The notes beneath the pieces are model-generated. The model was not told where the DNA came from. It worked only from the letters and a program-made list of their open reading frames with translations, and did not search any database. The translations under genes and the position numbers were made by a program. A DNA stretch of 64,000 nucleotides from Nitrospira sp. (GTDB lineage: Bacteria > Nitrospirota > Nitrospiria > Nitrospirales > Nitrospiraceae), in the NCBI GenBank assembly GCA_030123625.1, contig CP126121.1, positions 124,001-188,000 on the forward strand. Reading direction: 5' to 3'. This document shows, piece after piece, positions 8,143 through 17,965 of the stretch. Position 1 is the first letter of the stretch, and every line of letters begins with the position of its first letter.

Positions 8143-8973
8143 CTACTGTCTGGTGCCGAACTGGTGAGAAAATAGACGTTGTCGTCTGGAGGACCCATGG
8201 AGCGACGCAAAAAGGTGACCGCGGAACAGCAAAATCGCCATGGCCATCGGCGGAGTCAGGAGCAGCAGAATGATCCCTTGCCCTTCGGAATCCAAGCCCG
8301 CGTAGGATAACCACCCCCCGATCGCGGTGAGTGGCAGCATGAGGATTTGGAAGAAGTCGAGACCTGCGCCCCGCCCGACACGGCCGGAAAGCGTGAAGAA
8401 CTCCTGCAGCCCGCTCGGTGACAGCACCACCGGCAAGATGAGAATCGCGAAGGGGAGAAACCACTCGACCCAATGCTCCAACACAAACTCATAGGAGGTT
8501 TTGAACACGTTGAGTGTTGAATCGTGTCGGACTTGATAAATCACCTCCGGCGCCGGATTCAAGAGGATGAACACCAGCAGCAGAAATGCCGATAACAGAA
8601 ACTGTCCATAGGGATTCGCTTGCATCCCCATATCGAGCAGCATCGTCGGCAACCACAGCACAAATCCCACGCCGATCACGTCCCAGAAGTAATAGCCAAA
8701 GCTCTCGGTCACGTCCGTGAGCCGAATGGACCTCGCTCCACTCAAAGACAGCTCGATGAGCCGGAGGGTGGCCCCTACCAACAACGCATTGACGATGCCG
8801 AGGATGAACCCCCCTGCGATTCCCAATGGAGCGGCGATCCGTGACGTGCCTAAAAACAGGATGGCGAATACGATAAGAGCCACCACGGTCACCCAACTGC
8901 GACCGAGCGAACGCCCGGTCGCATAGAGAACATGCCGATACAGCTGAAGCGTGGCTGAGACGAGGTTGACCAT
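8143..8973 (-). CDS. Polytopic membrane protein of unknown function (about 276 aa)
   Basis: Six or more hydrophobic stretches are visible, for example VTVVALIVFAILFLGTS, GIAGGFILGIVNALLVGAT, FLLSAFLLLVFILLNPAPEV and FLPFAILILPVVL. The motif NPAPEVIYQ follows the fourth. It resembles uncharacterised integral membrane proteins with DUF-type annotation and has no transport or catalytic signature. I start it at ATG 8973 because the upstream extension of the frame runs into a palindromic repeat element and is probably not coding. Confidence 0.6.
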   Translation of the reverse strand: MVNLVSATLQLYRHVLYATGRSLGRSWVTVVALIVFAILFLGTSRIAAPLGIAGGFILGIVNALLVGATLRLIELSLSGARSIRLTDVTESFGYYFWDVIGVGFVLWLPTMLLDMGMQANPYGQFLLSAFLLLVFILLNPAPEVIYQVRHDSTLNVFKTSYEFVLEHWVEWFLPFAILILPVVLSPSGLQEFFTLSGRVGRGAGLDFFQILMLPLTAIGGWLSYAGLDSEGQGIILLLLTPPMAMAILLFRGHLFASLHGSSRRQRLFSHQFGTRQ

Positions 8974-9014
8974 ACCGCTGCGTACCCTAATCGGGATTGT
9001 GCAAGAGGTCAAGA

Positions 9015-9284
9015 ACCTGCCCGCAATATTCATGAAAATTCTGCTGCAATCGCGAATTCGCTGCCGCGGCGAGCCTTCGGCGGGCAGGCTCGCCCCTCGC
9101 AACTTCGACATACTGTTTCACCTATGCCTCGGTTCCTCGGGTCTCCGTGCAGAAGACACCGCCGCCTCACCGCCTCGGCGGCGTCCACAAACGTGGCGCT
9201 CATTATTCTTCGCGCCGTGGACCTCGCAACGTGACTGCGCGATTTCGCTACGAACCTTCATGAATACTGCGGGCAAGTCGCCTC
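9015..9284. repeat. Palindromic intergenic repeat element with 19-bp terminal inverted repeats
   Basis: TGCCCGCAATATTCATGAA at about 9018-9036 is matched in reverse at about 9258-9277 (TTCATGAATACTGCGGGCA, one mismatch). The interior holds GC-rich sub-palindromes (GCCGCCTC/GAGGCGGC type) and a core, GCGCTCATTATTCTTCGCG, found in reverse complement in the element at 12000-12295. There is no transposase. This is MITE-like non-coding DNA and probably forms extensive secondary structure upstream of clpB. Confidence 0.7.
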
Positions 9285-9306
9285 GCCTGCAGAAATAGAT
9301 TCTTGG

Positions 9307-9334
9307 TTGACTTATCTCGACCCGATGTTATCAG
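9307..9334 (+). promoter_or_regulatory. Possible sigma-70-type promoter for clpB
   Basis: TTGACT (9307-9312) and TATCAG (9329-9334) are separated by 16 bp, about 50 bp before the clpB ATG. The -10 element is weak. No clear sigma-32-type or CIRCE element is seen. Confidence 0.35.
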
Positions 9335-9385
9335 ATGTCTCATCAACAAGTGTCTTTTCAAGTGTCTTTTCAGGAGTGAGTCACC

Positions 9386-11998
9386 ATGGATGTGAACCGA
9401 ATGACAGTCAAACTGCAAGAGGCACTGCAGTCCGCCTCGGCCCATGCGCAGCGAAGGAGCCATCAAGGCATCGATGTGGAGCATGTGCTGTTGGCGCTGC
9501 TCGACCAGGAGGGTGGAATGACGCCTGCCCTGCTCGAGGGGGCCGGTCTCGCCTTGCCTGCCGTTCGGCAGGCGGTCGAACAAGCCTTGGCCAAGCTGCC
9601 GCAAGTGCAAGGTTCCGGAGCCGCTCCGGGCCAAATGCATATCACCCCCCGCCTGACCCAAGTCCTCAACCATGCGGAGGACGAACAAAAATCGCTCAAG
9701 GATGATTTTCTCAGCGTCGAGCATGTGCTGTTGGCGATGGTTCAGGAAGGAGGAGTGCTCAAAAAGCTGGGACTCACCAGGGACCGTCTGTTGGCCGGAT
9801 TGCAACAGGTGCGCGGCAATCAGCGTGTCACCAGTCAGGATCCCGAAAGTACCTACCAGTCGCTGGTGAAATACGGGCGTGATCTGACCCAATTGGCCGG
9901 ACAAGGCAAGCTCGACCCCGTCATCGGTCGCGACGACGAAATCCGACGTGTGATTCAGATCCTTTCCCGCCGAACCAAGAACAACCCCGTGCTCATCGGC
10001 GAACCGGGGGTTGGAAAAACCGCGATCGTGGAAGGGCTGGCGATCCGTATCGTCAAAGGGGATGTCCCCGAAAGTCTCAAACACAAGAAGCTCTTCGCGC
10101 TGGACATGGGATCGCTCGTCGCCGGGGCGAAGTTTCGCGGAGAATTCGAAGAGCGGCTCAAGGCCGTGCTGAAGGAGATTCAATCTTCCCAAGGTCAAAT
10201 TCTGCTGTTCATCGACGAATTGCACACGGTCGTGGGGGCAGGAGCGGCCGAAGGCGCGATGGACGCGGCCAATCTGTTGAAGCCGATGTTGGCAAGAGGC
10301 GAATTGCACCTCATCGGCGCCACGACACTCGACGAATATCGGAAACACATCGAAAAAGACGCTGCCTTGGAACGCCGTTTTCAGACCGTCTTGGTCGATC
10401 AACCGTCCGTGGAGAACACCATTTCCATTTTGCGCGGTCTCAAAGAGCGATATGAAGTCCACCATGGCGTGCGGATCAAAGACAGCGCGCTGGTCGCGGC
10501 GGCGAAATTGTCGCATCGATACATTTCCGATCGGTTTCTTCCGGATAAAGCCATCGACTTGGTCGATGAAGCCGCCGCGCGGCTCAGGACCGAAATCGAC
10601 AGCCTTCCGGCCGAGCTGGACGAGGTCTCACGCAAGGTGCTCCAACTGGAAATCGAGCGGGAAGCGTTGAAGAAAGAGAAGGATCCGGCGAGCGCCGCCC
10701 GCTTGACCGCTCTCGAAGCCGAGCTGAACGAAAAGCAACGCGACTTGCAGGCCCTGAAAACCAGATGGGAATCGGAAAAGACCTCCGTCTCCCGCCTCCG
10801 TAAGACCCGTGAAGCGATCGAGGACGTCAAACTGAAGATCGACCAAGCCGAGCGGGCGTATGACCTCAATCGGGTGGCTGAGCTGCGGTACGGAGAGCTA
10901 CCTCGGCTCGAACGGGAATTGGAACTGGAGCAGCAGCATTTGGGAAAGAAGCAAGATGAGACAAAGCTGTTGAAAGAAGAGGTCGATGAAGATGAGATTG
11001 CCGCCGTGGTCAGCCGATGGACCGGCATTCCCGTCTCTCGTTTACTCGAAGGGGAAACCGACAAGCTGTTGAAGCTCGAGGACCTGCTGCATCAGCGTGT
11101 CGTGGGACAAGATGAAGGCGTTCGAGCCGTCGCGGACGCCGTGCTTCGTGCCCGGTCCGGCATCAAAGATCCCAATCGCCCGATCGGTTCATTTCTGTTC
11201 CTCGGCCCGACCGGCGTCGGAAAAACAGAATTGGCGCGTGCGCTGGCCGCAATCCTGTTCGACGACGAAGGCAATCTGATCAGAATCGACATGTCCGAAT
11301 ATATGGAAAAGCACACGGTCGCCCGCCTCATCGGCGCGCCTCCCGGCTACATCGGTTACGAGGAAGGCGGTCAACTCACCGAAGCCGTTCGACGGCGTCC
11401 GTTCTCCGTGATCCTGTTCGATGAAATCGAAAAGGCGCACCACGACGTCTTCAATATCTTGCTGCAAGTGTTGGACGATGGGCGCTTGACCGATTCACAA
11501 GGCCGCACGGTCGATTTCAAGAACACCGTGTTGATCATGACCTCCAATATCGGCAGCCCGCACATTCTCGAAGCGCAACAACGCGGCGCCTCGTATGAGC
11601 AAGTCAGGACGGTCGTCATGGGCGAATTACGCCAACATTTTCGCCCGGAGTTCTTGAACCGAGTCGATGAGCTCGTGGTGTTCCATCCGCTGGGTACCGA
11701 ACATTTGGTCAAGATCGTGGAAATTCAGTTGGAGCGTCTCCGCAGCAGACTGGCGGAACGCCGGATCACACTGTCCATCACGCCTGCCGCCCTCCGGCAC
11801 CTGGGAGAGCGCGGCTATGATCCGGTCTATGGAGCGCGCCCCCTCAAGCGCCTCATTCAGCAGGAATTGGAGACGCCGATCGCGCGATTGCTGGTGAAGG
11901 GAGAATTGCGTGACGGAGACACCGTGTCGATCGATCTGAAGAACGGCAACCTTCTCCTGACACCGACCGTTACCGGGACAGCGGGCGTCTCCGCCTAG
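9386..11998 (+). CDS. clpB: ClpB, ATP-dependent disaggregase
   Basis: This Hsp100 chaperone uses ATP, with DnaK, to pull polypeptides out of aggregates. At 870 residues it has normal family length. Two Clp N repeats occupy residues about 1-145. Nucleotide-binding domain 1 has Walker A GEPGVGKT (205-212) and Walker [10 protein letters not shown]. The middle coiled-coil propeller (about 410-525, rich in Glu/Lys/Leu) separates it from nucleotide-binding domain 2, with [26 protein letters not shown] and the conserved [15 protein letters not shown] pore-loop region. The start has an AGGAG site 8 nt upstream. It is monocistronic and flanked on both sides by palindromic repeat elements. Confidence 0.97.
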   Translation: MDVNRMTVKLQEALQSASAHAQRRSHQGIDVEHVLLALLDQEGGMTPALLEGAGLALPAVRQAVEQALAKLPQVQGSGAAPGQMHITPRLTQVLNHAEDEQKSLKDDFLSVEHVLLAMVQEGGVLKKLGLTRDRLLAGLQQVRGNQRVTSQDPESTYQSLVKYGRDLTQLAGQGKLDPVIGRDDEIRRVIQILSRRTKNNPVLIGEPGVGKTAIVEGLAIRIVKGDVPESLKHKKLFALDMGSLVAGAKFRGEFEERLKAVLKEIQSSQGQILLFIDELHTVVGAGAAEGAMDAANLLKPMLARGELHLIGATTLDEYRKHIEKDAALERRFQTVLVDQPSVENTISILRGLKERYEVHHGVRIKDSALVAAAKLSHRYISDRFLPDKAIDLVDEAAARLRTEIDSLPAELDEVSRKVLQLEIEREALKKEKDPASAARLTALEAELNEKQRDLQALKTRWESEKTSVSRLRKTREAIEDVKLKIDQAERAYDLNRVAELRYGELPRLERELELEQQHLGKKQDETKLLKEEVDEDEIAAVVSRWTGIPVSRLLEGETDKLLKLEDLLHQRVVGQDEGVRAVADAVLRARSGIKDPNRPIGSFLFLGPTGVGKTELARALAAILFDDEGNLIRIDMSEYMEKHTVARLIGAPPGYIGYEEGGQLTEAVRRRPFSVILFDEIEKAHHDVFNILLQVLDDGRLTDSQGRTVDFKNTVLIMTSNIGSPHILEAQQRGASYEQVRTVVMGELRQHFRPEFLNRVDELVVFHPLGTEHLVKIVEIQLERLRSRLAERRITLSITPAALRHLGERGYDPVYGARPLKRLIQQELETPIARLLVKGELRDGDTVSIDLKNGNLLLTPTVTGTAGVSA

Positions 11999-11999
11999 C

Positions 12000-12295
12000 A
12001 GGATGTTGACAAACTATATGGCAAGTGTGGCGACGCCAGAGATCCACAAATCCCATTTTCACAGAAGTTCACAGGCTGATCAAAAAGGCCTTTGTTTCAC
12101 CCACCCACCCCTGCGCGCAAAGACGCGCATGTCACCGAACAAGACCGCAGCGAGGGCCGCGACGCGAAGAATAATGAGCGTCACGTTTGCGGACGGGCGC
12201 GAGTTGGTGAGCGCCCAGTGTCTTCGAGGCGAAGCGTAATTATTACCTAAGCGCCGCGAAAACGCCGCTGGCGGACTTTTTCAACAGCCTGCTAA
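12000..12295. repeat. Palindromic intergenic repeat element downstream of clpB
   Basis: The element opens with GGATGTTGAC and closes with GGACTTTTTCAACAGCCTGC. It contains AACGCCGCTGGCGG near its end and a core (GCGAAGAATAATGAGCG) shared in inverse orientation with the element at 9015-9284. The closing module recurs at 35120-35142, 38701-38722 and, inverted, 46038-46070. It abuts the clpB stop codon and the end of the next gene, so it may also act as a bidirectional terminator. Confidence 0.7.
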
Positions 12296-12717
12296 CCGAT
12301 AGACACCGCGCCTCCCTCGGCATCGTGCGTCAGCCCGCTCTTCTGCTGCTTATCGAGCTTCCATTCCTTGGGGGAAATCTCCAGCAGGTGTCCTTTCATC
12401 GTATGAAACTCTCCTCGCGACAACGTGACCACGTCGGAGGCCCTCACATCGAAATGGAGAACGAGTTTGCCGGACTCGATTTCTTTCATCGCCACGCTCT
12501 TGTTCGTCTTCGTCAATTCATAAGCGCGCCGTTCATTGAACGTGATGGTGCTGTCCACCACCTTCGCCAACAGTCGGCCGTTCGCATCGAACAACGCAAA
12601 ATTCACCAGGAGAGTCCCCGTTGAAGGATGCCGGGCGATTTCAATTTGTGGGACGCCCTCGACTTCGATAGTGCCGTTGGAATTTCGGTACAGATTGGAA
12701 CCGATTTCAATATCCAT
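12292..12717 (-). CDS. Conserved hypothetical protein (about 141 aa)
   Basis: A small cytoplasmic beta-rich protein starting MDIEIGSNLYRNSNGTIEVEGVPQIE. Phrases such as LLVNFALFDANGRLLAKVVDST suggest an immunoglobulin-like or beta-sandwich fold. There is no signal peptide or enzyme motif, and the family is not recognised. I prefer the ATG at 12717 over a TTG at 12726. Its 3' end touches the palindromic repeat element. Confidence 0.6.
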   Translation of the reverse strand: MDIEIGSNLYRNSNGTIEVEGVPQIEIARHPSTGTLLVNFALFDANGRLLAKVVDSTITFNERRAYELTKTNKSVAMKEIESGKLVLHFDVRASDVVTLSRGEFHTMKGHLLEISPKEWKLDKQQKSGLTHDAEGGAVSIG

Positions 12718-12884
12718 AGTCTTCAAACCTTATTTCTCCAGCCTTGGTGTAGAATCTGAGCCCTCTCTTTTATCTCTCAAACCTGTCCTTTTTCAATCCT
12801 CGCCGGCAACTACCTCATCCGAAGAGGCCGATTGCTTGTGATCAACCCGGTGGTTTGTTAGACTCGGCTCCAATCGATGAGGCA

Positions 12885-13460
12885 ATGATGGCCGCCCCTG
12901 CCGTACAAACAAAGCGCTGGACCCGCCGGGAATACGACCGTATGGCCGAAGCGGGGTTTTTCACTCAGGGTGACCGCGTCCAATTGATTGAGGGTGATAT
13001 CGTCACGATGACTCCTCAAAACAGTCCACATGCGTCAGCGATCGGAAAAACGGAACGGGTTCTAGAGCGTCTCTTCGGAATGAACGTCTGGGTGCGCGTG
13101 CAAATGCCGCTCATCGTCGATCCTGATTCAGAACCGGAGCCGGACCTGGCGGTCGTCCCGGGAACGCCTGATGATTACCGCGACGAACATCCGCGGTCGG
13201 CTTTGCTTGTCGTGGAAGTATCCGATACCACCCTGGCATTGGATCGAGACCGCAAACGCGCCATATACGCCCGCGCGGGCATTTCGGAATATTGGATCGT
13301 CAACCTCGCCGAGCGCTGTCTGGAAGTGTACCGAGATCCAATTGCCGTTCCTGGCCAAGCAAGTGTATACCGTTCAGCTCAGAAGCTCACTCCTGCCGAT
13401 AGCTTGGTTCCCCTCGCCGCTCCTGCAGCCACAGTCACCGTCGCGGATTTGCTTCCCTAG
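12885..13460 (+). CDS. Uma2 family endonuclease-like protein
   Basis: Uma2 (DUF820) proteins have a PD-(D/E)XK nuclease fold. Visible hallmarks are TRREYDRMAEAGFFTQGDRVQLIEGDIV, the acidic residues of PDSEPEPDLAVV, the LLVVEVSDTTLALDRDRK strand-helix with its catalytic E and K/R positions, and the YARAGISEYWIVNL motif. Length is normal for the family. The cellular role of these proteins is unsettled. The stop lies 92 bp from the leader-distal end of the CRISPR array, on the opposite strand, so the association may be incidental. ATG 12885 or 12888 is the likely start; a TTG lies at 12855. Confidence 0.8.
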   Translation: MMAAPAVQTKRWTRREYDRMAEAGFFTQGDRVQLIEGDIVTMTPQNSPHASAIGKTERVLERLFGMNVWVRVQMPLIVDPDSEPEPDLAVVPGTPDDYRDEHPRSALLVVEVSDTTLALDRDRKRAIYARAGISEYWIVNLAERCLEVYRDPIAVPGQASVYRSAQKLTPADSLVPLAAPAATVTVADLLP

Positions 13461-13552
13461 TAAGCCGATCAAGCAGCGATTGTTGAACGTAGGCACTTCA
13501 ATCCATACCAGTCCTTTCGCCCAAAGTTTGAGGAGGTACCTCGCTTCAAGCG

Positions 13553-15702
13553 CCTTCAATGGGGCCACGGCATCTCTGCCGTGGAATCCAACTCTACAAC
13601 ATGGTGAAAATTGAGAAGATCCTAGCTTCAATGGGGCCACGGCATCTCTGCCGTGGAATCCGCATGCGCCCCTTGAAACAATTGCGCGACTGAATCGCTT
13701 CAATGGGGCCACGGCATCTCTGCCGTGGAATCCATGCTTCACCGCTCAAGCATGTATCCATGACCGCTGCTTCAATGGGGCCACGGCATCTCTGCCATGG
13801 AATCGTACTTCATACCAATCCGTGCCGCGCCGCTGAAGGAGCTTCAATGGGGCCACGGCATCTCTGCCGTGGAATCATAAGGGTCTGCATACTTCTCTAG
13901 CGCCACTGTGCTAGCTTCAATGGGGCCACGGCATCTCTGCCATGGAATCGAATGTGCTGTTGCGCAAAACGAAGCTGTTGAGAGAAGCTTCAATGGGGCC
14001 ACGGCATCTCTGCCATGGAATCGCCGTCAATCTTCAACCGACAGAGAAGCCTAATGATATTGCTTCAATGGGGCCACGGCATCTCTGCCATGGAATCGTG
14101 TACGCAACCGTGACACTGCGGAAATGCTCGTAGCTGCTTCAATGGGGCCACGGCATCTCTGCCATGGAATCGGTCCACGTGACGGACAAGACGGATCTCG
14201 ATGAGATCGCTTCAATGGGGCCACGGCATCTCTGCCATGGAATCAATTCGCAGTGCTCTATCGCACGCTGCGAACGGATCCGCTTCAATGGGGCCACGGC
14301 ATCTCTGCCATGGAATCATTGGTGAGCTTCTGAAACGCATTGAGGAATTCCAGAGCTTCAATGGGGCCACGGCATCTCTGCCATGGAATCAATAATCAAC
14401 CGGAGATCTATCATATACATCAGTGAGCTTCAATGGGGCCACGGCATCTCTGCCATGGAATCAGCGCGCTTGTCGTGCCATCACCAATAGCATTTTCCAG
14501 CTTCAATGGGGCCACGGCATCTCTGCCATGGAATCAACGCCAGGACATAACACGACCGATGCCTATTGCGTGGCTTCAATGGGGCCACGGCATCTCTGCC
14601 ATGGAATCTGAGCAAGTGGGTGCAGCATAAGTCCGGCATTGGAGAGCTTCAATGGGGCCACGGCATCTCTGCCATGGAATCTTATCGCCACGAGAACATA
14701 CCGTGTTGCAACTCATGTGGGCTTCAATGGGGCCACGGCATCTCTGCCATGGAATCGCTCCTGCCTTGTATGAGCAGGTAATAGATAGTACGGCTTCAAT
14801 GGGGCCACGGCATCTCTGCCATGGAATCCAAGAAGTGAGGCGAACATGGCGATAGCGAAGTCGCTTCAATGGGGCCACGGCATCTCTGCCATGGAATCCG
14901 TTATTGCCGATGCCTGATTGATCGAGCCATGCTTTGCTTCAATGGGGCCACGGCATCTCTGCCATGGAATCCTTCTCCGAATACTCACTTCAATCGCCCA
15001 AGGCGTGGCTTCAATGGGGCCACGGCATCTCTGCCATGGAATCCCTGTTTATGTTCGTTGTCTATCATGGATGAGTTTTCTTGAGCTTCAATGGGGCCAC
15101 GGCATCTCTGCCATGGAATCCAACGCACGCCGTGTTATATCTCTGACGCAGACCGAACAGCTTCAATGGGGCCACGGCATCTCTGCCATGGAATCAAAAT
15201 CCTGATGCCCTCGATCAGGCCGAATATCAGGCTTCAATGGGGCCACGGCATCTCTGCCATGGAATCAACCGAAGGGCAAGAAACTCGACACCCTCATCTG
15301 TTCAGCTTCAATGGGGCCACGGCATCTCTGCCATGGAATCGACCAATTCCCATACATCCTGGGTAGTTGTCGGTCGCTTCAATGGGGCCACGGCATCTCT
15401 GCCATGGAATCTGAAGTTGAGCAAGGGTCTGGTACCAATGGATGAGCTGCTTCAATGGGGCCACGGCATCTCTGCCATGGAATCAACCTGTCGCGTGGTA
15501 CAGCGACGTACTCAGCGAGGTGCTTCAATGGGGCCACGGCATCTCTGCCATGGAATCCCAAGCTCGGCTCCTTCGCCATCGCCCGACGCCTCGAGCTTCA
15601 ATGGGGCCACGGCATCTCTGCCATGGAATCGGTCTCTGCCTGTTTCGCCAGCACGTCAACTTTTTCGCTTCAATGGGGCCACGGCATCTCTGCCATGGAA
15701 TC
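13553..15702 (-). CRISPR. CRISPR array, 30 repeats of 36 bp, 29 spacers
   Basis: Repeats begin every 70-77 bp from 13553 to 15667. Spacers are 34-41 bp, mostly 36-37. Read on the minus strand the repeat starts GATTCC, then has stem CCATGGCA, tetraloop GAGA and stem TGCCGTGG, and ends CCCCATTGAAGC. The terminal ATTGAAGC matches the usual type I 5' handle, so transcription runs from 15702 toward 13553. Repeats 1, 2, 3 and 5 from the low end (starts 13553, 13625, 13697, 13841) carry CCACGGCA in the first arm. The outermost repeat also has a changed final base (ATTGAAGG). Variant and degenerate copies at this end mark it as the old, leader-distal end. The array lies 210 bp from cas2. Confidence 0.98.
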
Positions 15703-15912
15703 AGCTCCTGCGGAAACCGGCATTGTGCAATCGGTTCTGAAGCAGGGTGCGAGTACGTCGTTTCAAATGACAGACGAATCGAGTCACGGAGAACCATCAC
15801 CTTCTTTTGCGATTGGTTTGAATTTCATTCTTTTCCATTCGTGCTTGTTGTGGGTCACGAGTGATGCCCGGTATGACGACATCATTGGAGCGCTCGCATC
15901 CTACGGCAATAC
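15703..15912 (-). promoter_or_regulatory. CRISPR leader
   Basis: These 210 bp separate the cas2 stop from the first (newest) repeat. They contain AT-rich tracts (for example TTCTTTTGCGATTGGTTTG on the plus strand) and no credible gene. From the orientation of the repeats this should hold the array promoter and the integration signal. I cannot identify the exact promoter. Confidence 0.7.
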
Positions 15913-16203
15913 TCAAAGGACTCGAGCGCGCCGTTCATCCACATCAGCCTTAATCCCCATCGCTTCAATTCGCTTCACCGGATTACTGTCGGTCGAGCCC
16001 AGATCAATGATGAGAACTTGATCTTCTCGCTGGTCGATGATCTCCGTCAAGACCGCTTTCATTCGTATCAGATCGATGTCCGGGAGATCGCATTGGAACA
16101 CCGAGAGCTGCAAATGCGCGCCGAAACCTTTCATGGTTTTGAACACGCGGCGAAGACGCTTCGGATCAGCAATATCGTAGGCGACGAGATAATAATGTCT
16201 CAT
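15913..16203 (-). CDS. cas2: Cas2, CRISPR adaptation subunit
   Basis: At 96 residues with the ferredoxin-like core, the protein begins MRHYYLVAYDIADPKRLRRVF. It contains the conserved first-strand Asp of YDI and the SVFQCDLP strand. It pairs with Cas1 to integrate spacers. The ATG lies 3 bp after the cas4-cas1 stop, so the two are co-transcribed, and the gene is adjacent to the leader. Confidence 0.96.
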   Translation of the reverse strand: MRHYYLVAYDIADPKRLRRVFKTMKGFGAHLQLSVFQCDLPDIDLIRMKAVLTEIIDQREDQVLIIDLGSTDSNPVKRIEAMGIKADVDERRARVL

Positions 16204-16206
16204 GGA

Positions 16207-17907
16207 TTATCGCGTGGTAAAGGGAGGAAGCTCTGGAATCTCGCCGAGGAGATATCGACCTAGCAGCCGAGCCTGCACTTCCAGCACACGGCGATAGCTG
16301 ATCTGGTAGCCGAAGACCGGATGGGTGATCTCCTGGCCCATCCGCCTCTCATAGGTTTCGATCAGTCGGCGCCGGCCATCCGTCGTCAACGCCACCGAAC
16401 CCATGCGTTCGATCCAATCGCTCGGGCGGATCTCTCCGTTGTTGATGGCCGTCAAGACGGCAGAATCCGCAATGAGCGGGCGGAATTCCTCCATCATATC
16501 GAACGCCAGCGCCGGCCGTCCGTACCGCGGTTGATGATAAAACCCCAGGTAAGGATCAAGACCCACGCTCTGCAACACGACCGTCCATTCACGTGCGAGC
16601 ATCGAATAGAGCAGCGAAAGCATGGCGTTGACCGGATCGCGCGGCGGGCGGCGGTTTCGCCCGTCGAAATCGAACCGTGCGCCCGGCTCTGCTTCCTTCA
16701 ACATTCCGGAAAATTCCGAGAAATAACGGCGAGCCGCCGTGCCCTCGATACCGAGCAATGACTGCAAAGAATCCGCAACACCCGCTTGCACCTGATCTCG
16801 TTTTAAATCCTGAATCACCATGTCCGGTGCAGCGCGATGATTCCGCCGAAGCAACGTTCGGGAATTGGCGATTTTCGCTTGGACGAATCGCCGGGCAAGC
16901 CCGAGGCACCGTTCCTGATCGGCTGCCGTCGCGTATTGTCGTCTACGGAGATCGATGTGTTTGTGGAGGAGACCGGTGGTCATTCCGTAGAACCAGCCGC
17001 CGCTGGAGCAATAGACCAAGGGAATGCCCCGTTTACATAATTCCTGCACAACCTGCGTGCTTACCTGGACGGTTCCATAGAGCACGACTTGAGAGGTTTC
17101 CACCAAACGGGCCTCTCCAATCACCTCGTCGTGATCTTTGACCTTCAGGCACTCACCGTCCTTTGCCAACTTGGCGCCGGGTGTCTGCACATAAAGCGGC
17201 AGGGCATCATCGTTCGTGGGAACCAGTTTTCGTAGAGCCGGTTCCTCCCCTCCATGCGGCGCCTTTAGCCACCCAACTTCGTCCGGCAAACAGAGTCCCA
17301 CCAGAGAACAGCGCGGGCATTTGGGACTATCGACCAGCGGGGGAGGAGCGATGGTGGCGGTGGTCATCGCCCTCATGCCCTGAACGAGCTCCAACGTGCG
17401 GGCAACCAATTCTTCGTCGAAAAGTACGTCCACCCGTTCGCGGGACCCCACGAAATACAGGACTCCGCGATCGCACGCATACCCCTGTTCCTGGAGCAAA
17501 AGACCTTGCACGCACAACTGGACGCGTTCAGGTTCCCAGGCCCCTTGCGCGGTGTGCGGACGCTTCCCACGCTTGTAATCGACCGGCACGACCCTGTTGC
17601 CCTCTCCCTCAACAAGATCGATTTTTGCCGTGACGCCCAGCCGTTCCGACGAGAGCCAAACGGAACGTTGATGGATTGTGTCCTCACCTTTGTCCTCGCT
17701 CTCAACCTGACGCGGTTTCCTTGCCGGTGTTTGGTCCACGCGTCGGTGGTGAAAGCGTCCCTCAGTCGTCTCGGCGTTGTCGGCAAACTCCCCATCGACC
17801 CATTCGAAATAGGCCAATCGCGGACAGTAGGCAAACTCATTGATCATCCGCGCGGGGAGCAACGGCATGTCGCCCCCCATGGATGCCTCTTGTGATTCGG
17901 TCTCCAT
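16207..17907 (-). CDS. cas4-cas1: Cas4-Cas1 fusion protein (566 aa)
   Basis: The Cas4 nuclease domain (about 1-210) shows the first iron-sulfur Cys in FAYCPRLAYF (C28), catalytic residues in TAKIDLVE (D97) and VPVDYKRGK (D110, K112), and the closing cluster CPRCSLVGLC (C197, C200, C206). The Cas1 integrase domain (about 228-566) has E388 in LLGIEGTAARRYF, H458 in FYHQPRYGRP, and D470/E473 in AFDMMEEFRPLIAD. Such fusions are characteristic of type I-G and some other subtypes. Cas4 helps select PAM-bearing prespacers; Cas1 with Cas2 integrates them. The gene is separated from the interference genes by 2.8 kb of toxin-antitoxin genes. Confidence 0.96.
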   Translation of the reverse strand: METESQEASMGGDMPLLPARMINEFAYCPRLAYFEWVDGEFADNAETTEGRFHHRRVDQTPARKPRQVESEDKGEDTIHQRSVWLSSERLGVTAKIDLVEGEGNRVVPVDYKRGKRPHTAQGAWEPERVQLCVQGLLLQEQGYACDRGVLYFVGSRERVDVLFDEELVARTLELVQGMRAMTTATIAPPPLVDSPKCPRCSLVGLCLPDEVGWLKAPHGGEEPALRKLVPTNDDALPLYVQTPGAKLAKDGECLKVKDHDEVIGEARLVETSQVVLYGTVQVSTQVVQELCKRGIPLVYCSSGGWFYGMTTGLLHKHIDLRRRQYATAADQERCLGLARRFVQAKIANSRTLLRRNHRAAPDMVIQDLKRDQVQAGVADSLQSLLGIEGTAARRYFSEFSGMLKEAEPGARFDFDGRNRRPPRDPVNAMLSLLYSMLAREWTVVLQSVGLDPYLGFYHQPRYGRPALAFDMMEEFRPLIADSAVLTAINNGEIRPSDWIERMGSVALTTDGRRRLIETYERRMGQEITHPVFGYQISYRRVLEVQARLLGRYLLGEIPELPPFTTR

Positions 17908-17965
17908 AGCCTCCTTATCGGCAGGGGATATGGAAATATTCAGTTGTCAAAGAACGAGTGAACTC

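Noticed and set aside
9248-11064. Long minus-strand frames opposite clpB
   Set aside because: Shadows of a full-length ClpB with all motifs.
15196-15230. The spacer at 15196-15230 shares AAAATCCTGATGCCC with the cas8-like gene near 21200, hinting at self-targeting
   Set aside because: Only 15 of 35 bases match. A chance match of that length is not rare given all spacers and both strands of this window.
12885-15702. The Uma2 gene as a Cas accessory protein
   Set aside because: It is on the opposite strand at the old end of the array. Uma2 genes are abundant and scattered, so adjacency alone is weak.
13703-15740. Long open frames on both strands across the CRISPR array
   Set aside because: They are produced by repetition of the 36-bp repeat (lengths divisible by three) and are not genes.
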